Source of the DNA: Candidatus Nanohaloarchaea archaeon
GTDB taxonomy: Archaea; Nanohalarchaeota; Nanosalinia; Nanosalinales; Nanosalinaceae
Assembly: GCA_013343275.1 (NCBI GenBank)
Contig: CP046106.1
Coordinates: 1-64,000, forward strand
Direction of reading: 5' to 3'
DNA length: 64,000 nt
Shown here: one piece after another, positions 51,256-57,993 of the stretch
Position numbering within the stretch: position 1 is the stretch's first letter
Layout: every line of letters begins with the position of its first letter
Notes under the pieces: model-generated
What the model saw: the letters and a program-made list of their open reading frames with translations, nothing else
The model's database searches: none
What the model was told of the DNA's origin: nothing
Position numbers and translations under genes: made by a program

Positions 51256-52220
51256 TCTACTTCCACCTCGTCAGGCCTCCAGTCAGGCTTTTTACCAGAG
51301 TTTTCTATACTTGTCTCTCTTCCAGCTTTTAACTCGATTAATCCCTGGTGTGCGATCATGGCTCCGTTGTCCATACAGAATTCATGCGGAGGGAAGTAAG
51401 CTTCGGCATCTCGCTGCTCGCACATAAGCTCCACCATCTCTCTAAGCCGGGAATTCATTGCTACGCCACCAGTTAAGAGGGCCTCAGTGCTGTCCTCTTG
51501 GGCCATCGCTCTTTCCAGTGCTTCGACCGCTGCCGAGTATGCGTGTTCCTGGAAGCTGTTGGCTAAAACTTCGTCATCTACTTCCCCGATTTTTCTCTCA
51601 GCCTCAGTTGTCAGGCCTGAGAAGGAGAAATCCATGCCCTTGATTGGGTAGCTCATTTCAATTATTTCGTCTGTCTCTTCTGCTAGTTTCTCGATCTCAG
51701 GTCCTCCGGGATGAGGGTATCCCAGTTTTCGGGCTAGCTTGTCGAGGGCGTTGCCGAGTGCGATGTCAAGTGTTTCTCCTACTACACGGTACCGGCCTGA
51801 TCTCAAGTCAAGTATCTGGCTGTTACCGCCGGAAATGTAGAGTGTCGTCGGGTTTTCTGCCTCCGTTGTTCTTATCCCGATCGAGATGTGGGCCAGGCAG
51901 TGGTTGACACCGATCAACGGTATATCGTATTTTTTAGATAAAGTTCTGGCCAGTACTGCTCCTACGTCAAGGCACTGAGGTATTCCAGGTCCTTGCGAGA
52001 AGGAGATAGCATCTATATCTTCTAGAGGGAAGTCTGTCTTGGCTTCGGCCTCGTTGATCTTCTCCAAAGCGTGCTGGTAGTGATGCTCTGAGGCCTTTCT
52101 TGGATGTATTCCGCCTTCTTCCGGCTCGAACATCGACTTCACGTTTGCGTGTACTTCGTCTTCGTCTACTATGCCGATGCCGAGTGTATGGGCAGTTGAC
52201 TCGATGCCTAGAACTTTCAT
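51243..52220 (-). CDS. kae1: tRNA threonylcarbamoyltransferase Kae1 (KEOPS)
   Basis: 325 residues. GIESTAHTLGIG, SQGPGIPQCL, the metal site NHCLAHISIGI, YISGGNSQIL and GGVAMNSRLREM are all present. Own promoter likely: a CTTTTAACTTT element about 25-30 nt before the ATG implies a leaderless mRNA. Follows rps27ae in the PIN-rpoE-spt4-rps24e-rps27ae-kae1 cluster. Confidence 0.97.
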   Translation of the reverse strand: MKVLGIESTAHTLGIGIVDEDEVHANVKSMFEPEEGGIHPRKASEHHYQHALEKINEAEAKTDFPLEDIDAISFSQGPGIPQCLDVGAVLARTLSKKYDIPLIGVNHCLAHISIGIRTTEAENPTTLYISGGNSQILDLRSGRYRVVGETLDIALGNALDKLARKLGYPHPGGPEIEKLAEETDEIIEMSYPIKGMDFSFSGLTTEAERKIGEVDDEVLANSFQEHAYSAAVEALERAMAQEDSTEALLTGGVAMNSRLREMVELMCEQRDAEAYFPPHEFCMDNGAMIAHQGLIELKAGRETSIENSGKKPDWRPDEVEVEWEI

Positions 52221-52296
52221 CTAGGAAAAATCTGGTTTGGAAAAGTTAAAAGTTGAGAGGTAGAACTTGGGAAAATTGATATGTAGAAATGAGGGG

Positions 52297-52314
52297 TAAG
52301 GCCTTGATGCCTTA
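52297..52314 (-). promoter_or_regulatory. Hairpin that contains the rps27ae stop codon
   Basis: On the minus strand TAAGGC-ATCAAG-GCCTTA is a perfect 6-bp stem whose first bases are the rps27ae stop codon. It resembles the hairpin that starts on the EF-1alpha stop codon. May terminate or stabilise the upstream operon before the kae1 promoter. Confidence 0.45.
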
Positions 52315-52461
52315 CTGGTGTTTGGTGTAGCCGCACTTGCCGCAGCTTTTACGGTCGTCGTGCTCTGCGAGGAATGAACCGCATCTTGGGCATTTTTCCC
52401 CGTTGTGGGTTCCGTCTTCACTGTATTTTTCGTGGATGGCTACTGTCTCGTGTTTTGCCAT
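52312..52461 (-). CDS. rps27ae: 30S ribosomal protein eS31 (S27ae)
   Basis: 49 residues with four zinc-ligand cysteines (CPRCGS and CGKCGY). Start ATG 52461, 14 nt after rps24e. Binds zinc and sits on the 30S head. Position and order are as in other archaea. Confidence 0.95.
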   Translation of the reverse strand: MAKHETVAIHEKYSEDGTHNGEKCPRCGSFLAEHDDRKSCGKCGYTKHQ

Positions 52462-52475
52462 TTAATTAGTCACCT

Positions 52476-52910
52476 TTATTTCTGGCTCTCAAGCCAGTCG
52501 ATTAACGTTGTACGGTTTTTGTTGTCTTTCTCTGCTTCCATCGCAGCGTCCCAGTCGACCTCTTCCATGTCTTGAAGTGCGTCTTTGGCGTCCGTGATGG
52601 TTCCTGAGACTGCTTCTCTGTAGTCTTCAGTTACCTCTACTTCTTCCTCTTCTAGGGCTTCTTTCTCAAGTTCTTCATCGTAGTCGAAGTCTTCAAGGAC
52701 TTTGAGTGTTGCCTTTGATTTCTGGCTTCCGAAACCTGTGTAGATAGATTCTACTTCGATGCTTTCGGTTTCGATACCGTTTTCTGCTGCAACGCGCGAT
52801 TTTACGTCTTCTTCGCTCGGTGTAGCCTCGCCTTCATGGTTGAGACTTACTTCTACTTCTCTCCTGTCTAGGAGAGGGTTTTCTCTTACTGCTGTGATGT
52901 TTGCTTCCAT
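52476..52910 (-). CDS. rps24e: 30S ribosomal protein eS24 with C-terminal extension
   Basis: 144 residues. Core: NPLLDRREVEVSLNHEGEATPS, IETESIEVESIYTGFGSQKSKATLKVL. Archaeal S24e is usually about 100 residues; here an acidic C-terminal extension of about 40 residues (from about 100) follows. Its ATG directly follows the TGA of the 18-codon spacer ORF. Confidence 0.93.
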   Translation of the reverse strand: MEANITAVRENPLLDRREVEVSLNHEGEATPSEEDVKSRVAAENGIETESIEVESIYTGFGSQKSKATLKVLEDFDYDEELEKEALEEEEVEVTEDYREAVSGTITDAKDALQDMEEVDWDAAMEAEKDNKNRTTLIDWLESQK

Positions 52911-52967
52911 TCAAAAATCGCCCCCGCGATTTTCTTCTTGTCCAGAAATTCTTTGAATTTCGTACAT
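52911..52967 (-). promoter_or_regulatory. Double-hairpin spacer C with an 18-codon ORF (spt4-rps24e)
   Basis: 57 nt, open as MYEIQRISGQEENRGGDF, with the TGA abutting the rps24e ATG (TGAATG). Hairpin 1 is GAAATTC/GAATTTC with a 3-nt loop (52945-52961). Hairpin 2 is AAAATCGC/GCGATTTT with a 4-nt loop (52914-52933) that presents GGGG, the likely RBS of rps24e. Aligned to spacer D: MYE-QR-SGQ-EN is shared. Confidence 0.65.
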
Positions 52968-52979
52968 AGTATTCACGTT

Positions 52980-53168
52980 TTATTTGACTCTTATTGCGTA
53001 TTTTCCTGGAGTGTTAATTTCCAGTTTCTCTGCGATTTCAGAATCTTCGGGATCGTAGATAACTACTAGTCCGCTCCAAGAATCGGATAGATCGTTGTTC
53101 TTGCATACAGGGCATTCTTGGGCATCTTCTACAATACGGTTACAGTTTTTACATGCTTTTTCAGCCAT
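52980..53168 (-). CDS. spt4: Transcription elongation factor Spt4
   Basis: 62 residues with two zinc pairs (CKNCNR and CPVCKN) and the conserved SWSGLVVIYDPEDSEIAEKL. Partner of Spt5, not in this window. Its ATG overlaps the TAA of the preceding spacer ORF. Confidence 0.96.
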   Translation of the reverse strand: MAEKACKNCNRIVEDAQECPVCKNNDLSDSWSGLVVIYDPEDSEIAEKLEINTPGKYAIRVK

Positions 53169-53224
53169 TAGAAAACCACCTTATGGTTTTCGGCCTGTCC
53201 AGAAAATCTTTGATTTTCGTACAT
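53168..53224 (-). promoter_or_regulatory. Double-hairpin spacer D with an 18-codon ORF (rpoE-spt4)
   Basis: 57 nt, open as MYENQRFSGQAENHKVVF and overlapping both neighbours by TAATG. Hairpin 1 is GAAAATC/GATTTTC with a 3-nt loop (53202-53218); a linker TGGACAGGCC follows; hairpin 2 is GAAAACCA/TGGTTTTC with a 5-nt loop (53171-53191) that exposes AAGG, the likely spt4 RBS. Closest in sequence to spacer C, in structure to A and B. Confidence 0.68.
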
Positions 53225-53802
53225 TATTCTTCACCTTCTTCCTCTTCTTCGGTCTCTTCCTGCTCTTCTTCGTACTGTTCGATCCATTCTTCTTTTCCGA
53301 GGCCTGGCTGTCTCATTGTCAGATTGATCTTGTTGGTGTCTTCCTTTCCTAGTGAGACTGCGATTATTCGGGCTGTGACGACATCTCCTGTTTCAAGTGT
53401 GAACTGGTTCTCTTCTGAGACCAGCATGTTGTTCTCCTCGTCGTGGTTGACGTACTCGTCCATTACCTGAGATACGTGGCATAGGCCGTCGAAAGGCCCG
53501 ATTCTGATAAATGCTCCGAAGCTTGTTACGTCTACTACTTCTCCGAATACAACTTCGTGGAGCTCTGGTTCGTATACAAGTGCTGAGTATTCTACATCGT
53601 AGTGTACTCCTGCGTCCTCTGGCTCGATTTCTCCTCCTTCAACGGAGTTTACTTCCTCGATTGCGAGGACTACTCCTACTTCAGGACTGATATCTCCTTC
53701 TGTTTCTGCTTTAAGGCCTTCTGTGACGCTTTCCTTTACGTTCTCTCCCAGATGCTCTGGGGGAACTCTTACTGATTCTTGTATTGTTTTTCTTTTGTAC
53801 AT
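53224..53802 (-). CDS. rpoE: RNA polymerase subunit E' (Rpo7)
   Basis: 192 residues from MYKRKT (53802). N-terminal RNP domain with TIQESVRVPPEHLGENV; C-terminal S1/OB domain GEVVDVTSFGAFIRIGPFDGLCHVSQVMDEY, ending in a polyglutamate tail. The stalk subunit that pairs with Rpo4 (not seen here). Confidence 0.96.
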   Translation of the reverse strand: MYKRKTIQESVRVPPEHLGENVKESVTEGLKAETEGDISPEVGVVLAIEEVNSVEGGEIEPEDAGVHYDVEYSALVYEPELHEVVFGEVVDVTSFGAFIRIGPFDGLCHVSQVMDEYVNHDEENNMLVSEENQFTLETGDVVTARIIAVSLGKEDTNKINLTMRQPGLGKEEWIEQYEEEQEETEEEEEGEE

Positions 53803-53905
53803 TTGAGACACTACCTCCATTCAGAGGAAAGGGAAGTCTGGAAGGGTATAAGCCCCTTCTTAATCTTCTACCTCTGTGGAACATTTAACAGGTTGACGAC
53901 AATTT

Positions 53906-54289
53906 TTAAAACCCTACCGAGGAACGGTTTAGAACCTCCAAATGCGTCCCGCTACGGATAATGATTACCTCACGGCCTCTATCTAGAAGTCGCTCTTTCA
54001 GCTCCTTGTCGTTAGTTGCAACTACAAACTCATCGCTGACATCAACTATCAAGTCATCTACCTCTCCGTTGCCATGAGTTTCCAGCACTTCAATATCCTT
54101 TTTCTCTATCAGTTGCTCTGCCAGATCTCCATACTTGCCCCCTTCTATACTTTTGGCCTCCTCTACTGCGTCGTCAAGGGTATAGAGTTCGTGGAGAGGA
54201 TAGAGCCGTTCTATCTCATCGAATATATCGAACGAATGCTGGAAAGGTGCTACCAGAAAATTGGTGTCCAGCAGGATTTTATCTGTCAT
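53906..54289 (-). CDS. PIN-domain protein (Fcf1/Utp24-like)
   Basis: 127 residues. PIN acidic residues in LLDTNFLVAP, in DDAVEEA and in VDDLIVDVSDEFVVATNDKELKERL. Archaeal Fcf1-like PIN proteins are encoded between aIF2gamma and rpoE and are thought to cut pre-rRNA. Here it keeps its place next to rpoE, but a five-gene insertion separates it from aIF2gamma. The leaderless start is 23 nt from a TATA-like element at 54312-54319. Confidence 0.87.
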   Translation of the reverse strand: MTDKILLDTNFLVAPFQHSFDIFDEIERLYPLHELYTLDDAVEEAKSIEGGKYGDLAEQLIEKKDIEVLETHGNGEVDDLIVDVSDEFVVATNDKELKERLLDRGREVIIIRSGTHLEVLNRSSVGF

Positions 54290-54311
54290 AGGTTATTCTT
54301 CTTTCGTTAAC

Positions 54312-54319
54312 TCTAAAAC
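54312..54319. promoter_or_regulatory. TATA-like element between two divergent leaderless genes
   Basis: TCTAAAAC (GTTTTAGA on the other strand) is 23 nt from the PIN-gene ATG (54289) and 25 nt from the ATP-grasp ATG (54344). This is the same geometry as at 43460-43467. Confidence 0.45.
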
Positions 54320-54343
54320 TGTGGCCTGATCTACCTTTGGTAT

Positions 54344-55261
54344 ATGAAGACTATTGGAGTTCTCTGGGATGAAGAAGTTACCTGGGATGGAGAAAAACCT
54401 TTCGATGGCCAGTCAAATGAAGCCTACGGATATTTTTCTGAAAGGGCTGAAGATAAGGATGTGAGGCTTGTTCAGGCCCAGTATCACTGGTATGATGATG
54501 GATCTCTGTCTCAGGGCTGGGTTTACGAGGAAGGTTCTTGGCAGAAAGTGGAGGATGTCGAGCTCGATGGGGTATTCGATAAGTTCCACTTTGATGAGGA
54601 TACAAAGGCTCTCAAGCAGGAGATTAGTGAGACTATAGGAATCCTGAATAATCCGGAGCTGGAGGAGCTTTGCAAGGATAAACTCCTAACTTATGAGCGG
54701 TTTCCTGAGAAGATGCCGGAGACAAGGATTTTCTCCGATGACAATGCTCAGGAAATGCTGGAGGAGTACGGCAAGATTGTCCTGAAGCCTCGTTACGCTT
54801 TCGGTGGCAAAGGTATTCATATTGTAGCGAGCGAAGAGGAAATACCTGAAATAGAAGATGATTACATCATTCAGGAGTTTATTGACAGCAGCGGAGGCAT
54901 CGAAGGCATAGTTGAAGAAACGCATGACCTAAGAGGCATAGTAGTAAACGGTGAACTAGAGGCAGGTTATGTCAGATACAGCGACGGCGAGATAAGTAAC
55001 GTGGCGCAGGGAGGCTCACAGGATGCAGTTAGTCCGGAAGAATTCCCTGAGAAGGCTCTGGATCTCATTGAGTCTGTTAACGACGAACTAGAGTTCAGAC
55101 CGTGTCTTTTCTCCGTCGACCTTTTCTTCGATGGAGAAGGAAACCCTTGGATAGTTGAGCTGAACTCGAAGCCTGGAATAGGTTTCTACGGTGATGAAGA
55201 AATGAAGAAGCAGCTTGTGCCGGTGATGGATGGTCTTGTAGAGGCTTTCAAACAGCTCTAG
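54344..55261 (+). CDS. ATP-grasp ligase (YheC/RimK-like)
   Basis: 305 residues. ATP-grasp features: phosphate-binding loop IVLKPRYAFGGKGIHIV, an adenine-site region YIIQEFIDS, and the metal site PWIVELNSKPGIGF (E-x-N). The N-terminal 120 residues form the pre-ATP domain. It should join a carboxylate to an amine. It converges with the GCS2 gene (4-nt overlap of the ends) and so belongs to the amidoligase cluster by position, not by operon. Confidence 0.88.
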   Translation: MKTIGVLWDEEVTWDGEKPFDGQSNEAYGYFSERAEDKDVRLVQAQYHWYDDGSLSQGWVYEEGSWQKVEDVELDGVFDKFHFDEDTKALKQEISETIGILNNPELEELCKDKLLTYERFPEKMPETRIFSDDNAQEMLEEYGKIVLKPRYAFGGKGIHIVASEEEIPEIEDDYIIQEFIDSSGGIEGIVEETHDLRGIVVNGELEAGYVRYSDGEISNVAQGGSQDAVSPEEFPEKALDLIESVNDELEFRPCLFSVDLFFDGEGNPWIVELNSKPGIGFYGDEEMKKQLVPVMDGLVEAFKQL

Positions 55262-56289
55262 TTTATCATTTCTTTTGCTTCTTCTAGGTCTTCGGTCAGT
55301 CTCTCGGCAATATTCAATCTTATTTCCTTTGCTTTCTCTCTACTGACTTCTTCAGGTATATCCAGGTTCTGTGAGACAGGTGAGAATTCTGAAGGGTTAA
55401 TGCCCATTTCCTTGATGTATTCTCTGACTTCTTCTGACTCAAGGCCTTCCTTTATCGCTTTTTCTGATGCATTTTTCACTTTCTGGAACTCTGGCAGTTC
55501 TGATCTCTTCTTTTTCTGTACTATCGGTTTGACAGCTTTCACGATTTTGATTACCTCGGTAAGAAGTGTTGTATCAGGGGCCCGCCATTCAACTGTTGGG
55601 TAGTCTTCCCTCAGTTTTACCGGGGTCCAGACCGAGTTCTCCGGTTGGAAGAATCTTTCAAATCTTTCTGTTTCTATGCCTTTCTGCTCTGCCTTGTTCT
55701 CGAATTCTTCGAAAAGTTCCTCTCTTTTTTCACGCCACTCCGTGATTGAATCCATGTATGGCCAGAGCTCTCTCTGTTCGGGGAACGCTCCGCAGGCTTT
55801 GTGCCTGTAAATTTTGTTTCTGCATCCGTCCGCCAGGTGCTTTCTCTGGTATCTCGGCGATGAGTTCGTCAGTGCAGAGAGCGGATCCATGGCTGTCAAG
55901 GTGTTGAGCTGTCTGAGAGAGTCCTCTTTTTCAAAATGGATGTGGAGGCCAGCAGTCCTGCCAGCATGTTTTACTTCAGGCCCTATGACTTCCTGCTCTA
56001 TCTGGAATCTCTCGGATTCGTATACTTCGACCTCTCCGGAGTTTAGAGGTGTTCCAAGGGGTACTATTCTTTTGCCATCTTTTTTGGCTAGCTCTACAAG
56101 TATCTCTGTTTTTGATATGGCCTCTTTCAGAAGTTCATCCATGTCTTCGTGCGGTTCTGTCTGTATTTCTATCATTGACCGTGAGAATTCCTGTGATGCA
56201 AAGTAAACTCTTTCTGCTACTGGCTTGGCGTAATCAAGTTCTCCTTCCTCGTCTATGACCCAGAACTCCAGTTCGAGGCCTGCTTTCAA
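55258..56289 (-). CDS. GCS2-family glutamate-cysteine ligase-like enzyme
   Basis: 343 residues. GLELEFWVID (metal Glu pair) at the start, GLHIHFEKED (His pair) in the middle and TVEWRAPDTT (substrate Arg) in the second half are the carboxylate-amine ligase signature (YbdK/EgtA/haloarchaeal GshA group). Likely makes a gamma-glutamyl amide, possibly gamma-glutamylcysteine, the thiol of haloarchaea. It overlaps the RimK-like gene upstream by 4 nt (ATGA), so they are co-translated. Confidence 0.88.
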   Translation of the reverse strand: MKAGLELEFWVIDEEGELDYAKPVAERVYFASQEFSRSMIEIQTEPHEDMDELLKEAISKTEILVELAKKDGKRIVPLGTPLNSGEVEVYESERFQIEQEVIGPEVKHAGRTAGLHIHFEKEDSLRQLNTLTAMDPLSALTNSSPRYQRKHLADGCRNKIYRHKACGAFPEQRELWPYMDSITEWREKREELFEEFENKAEQKGIETERFERFFQPENSVWTPVKLREDYPTVEWRAPDTTLLTEVIKIVKAVKPIVQKKKRSELPEFQKVKNASEKAIKEGLESEEVREYIKEMGINPSEFSPVSQNLDIPEEVSREKAKEIRLNIAERLTEDLEEAKEMIN

Positions 56290-57170
56290 CTCTGATTCGC
56301 CTCCTTCATCGCTCTCTCGTGCATTCTCTCGACAAGTCTGAGAATAATGTTTTCGCCTACAGTTTCGTTAATTGCTCTGTAGAGGCCGAATGCACTGTTC
56401 AGCTCCAGTACGTAAACGCCGTCGTCGGTCTCTATTACGTCTACTCCGGCTATATCGAATCCTGTTGCTCTTACTGCTGTGAGCGCTGCCTGTTTCATTT
56501 CTGGTGTTAGGTCGGCTTCTTTTCTCTCACCACCTTCTGCTACGTTTGACCGCCATTCGTCTCCGCTGCTGGATCTCTGATATGCGTATACGTCTTCCCC
56601 CATTACAATTACTCGTGTGTCTGTTCCTCCGTGCTCCTGGTACTCCTGCAAACAGATATCCTGTTCAAAGGATTTCATCGTGTCCATTACGGGCTTTAGC
56701 TCGTTTTCCGAGCTTGCTCTCATCACTCCCTGTCCTCCGGCTCCTTCAATAGTCTTCATGATGATCGGATACCCGAGTTTCTCCGCGGCCTCTACTGCTG
56801 TCTCGGGAGAGATCGTGTAGAAGCTGTCCGGCACATTTACTCCGTTTTCTGCCAGTATCTTCATACTGTAGAACTTGTTGTTGGAGTAGGAGAAGGACTC
56901 GTCTTCGGCCTGTGTCACGACTCCGGCCTTGTTGAGAACCTCTACCAGGTGTTCGGAGAAGAGTGCGTCCTGATCGTTGGTTCTTACATACGCTGCGTCG
57001 AACTCTGTCAGATCTGTATCTTTGTAGAGTACTTTACTCCCTTCTTCACTGTGTATAAGCTTGAGGCCATCTACCGGGGCTGCAAGAACAGAGTCGAATA
57101 TTTCTTCGGCCTCCTCTATTATCAGCTGGTGTGTGGTAGATACTTCGCCATAGATTATTGCCAGTTTCAT
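56286..57170 (-). CDS. RimK-like ATP-grasp ligase
   Basis: 294 residues. Pre-ATP part with FDAAYVRTNDQDAL, then IIMKTIEGAGGQGVM (ATP loop), CLQEYQEHGGTDTRVIVMG, AYQRSS ... NVAEGGE and YVLELNSAFGLYRA (metal E-x-N). All match RimK/LysX-type ligases, which add amino acids such as glutamate to a carboxylate. It starts four bases after the degenerate ATP-grasp gene ends. Confidence 0.9.
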   Translation of the reverse strand: MKLAIIYGEVSTTHQLIIEEAEEIFDSVLAAPVDGLKLIHSEEGSKVLYKDTDLTEFDAAYVRTNDQDALFSEHLVEVLNKAGVVTQAEDESFSYSNNKFYSMKILAENGVNVPDSFYTISPETAVEAAEKLGYPIIMKTIEGAGGQGVMRASSENELKPVMDTMKSFEQDICLQEYQEHGGTDTRVIVMGEDVYAYQRSSSGDEWRSNVAEGGERKEADLTPEMKQAALTAVRATGFDIAGVDVIETDDGVYVLELNSAFGLYRAINETVGENIILRLVERMHERAMKEANQS

Positions 57171-57174
57171 TTTC

Positions 57175-57993
57175 TTAGGCCTCTTCTCCCTGTTTTATAG
57201 TATCTGCTATGATTTTGTACACGTCTTTCCCGGAGATTTCTGCATATGTATCTAGATCAGGGTTCGGGTTTACATCGATTACCTGTTCGTCTCTTATCAG
57301 TACTTCTGCGGTCTGAGTTCCAAGCGACTTTTTTGCATCCAGCACAAGGTCCTCTATGCTGTTTGGTATATTCGAGTACCTTAGATTGTCCTCACCGATC
57401 TCCCAGTCCTCAGAGGTGTCTTCAAGCGAGACCACTTCCTCTCCCGCGACAAGACAGCGGTATTTCGTGCCTTTCGAGAATTCGTGGAAAAGAATAACGT
57501 TCTCCCCGTACTCCGTTCCTTCAGTGAAACCCCCAATCTCTTCAACAGTGTCTATCTTCTTCTCCTCTGATAGCTCAAACCCTTCGAATTTTCTGGCTAC
57601 TAGAGGCCCTTTCAGATAGTTCTCGAGATTTCGGGCAGATTTTTCATCGGCTACAACTGCTGTCTTCGGAGCAGATACGTTTTTCTCGTGCAGAACGCTG
57701 TATAGATAGTTTTTCTTCGACATTGCGAAAAAGGAGGTTGAGGAGTAGTTTACCGGTATTCCTTTCTCCTCGATAGTCTCAAGCAGAACTCTTCCGAAAA
57801 CTGCATTTTTTTCAGGAATATTTGCATAGACAGCATCGAAGTTCTCTACAGGCGCTCCACCTATCTTTACATCTGAATTATTGTCTCTCACCTCTGGAGC
57901 TACCTCCTCGATACTTGCCGTCTCCACTTCTTCAAAATGCTGGTTTAACTCCTGTGTAGCGTCTTCTTCGTCAGTTATCTTCAGTAGTTTCAT
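57175..57993 (-). CDS. Divergent (probably inactive) ATP-grasp protein
   Basis: 272 residues with the overall RimK layout (FDAVYANIPEKNAVFGRVLLE, STSFFAMSKKNYLYSVL, VIDVNPNPDLDTYAE). The ATP loop is missing its lysine-glycine signature (LVARKFEGFEL) and the usual E-x-N is DVNPN. It overlaps the MscS-peptidase gene by 23 nt. A catalytically weak partner subunit of the next ligase is plausible. Confidence 0.7.
   Translation of the reverse strand: MKLLKITDEEDATQELNQHFEEVETASIEEVAPEVRDNNSDVKIGGAPVENFDAVYANIPEKNAVFGRVLLETIEEKGIPVNYSSTSFFAMSKKNYLYSVLHEKNVSAPKTAVVADEKSARNLENYLKGPLVARKFEGFELSEEKKIDTVEEIGGFTEGTEYGENVILFHEFSKGTKYRCLVAGEEVVSLEDTSEDWEIGEDNLRYSNIPNSIEDLVLDAKKSLGTQTAEVLIRDEQVIDVNPNPDLDTYAEISGKDVYKIIADTIKQGEEA

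Noticed and set aside
22863-53224. The 18-codon ORFs as a conserved peptide family
   Set aside because: The rps12-rps7 copy reads the same hairpin in a shifted phase, so the peptide is not conserved across all copies; only two copies share residues.
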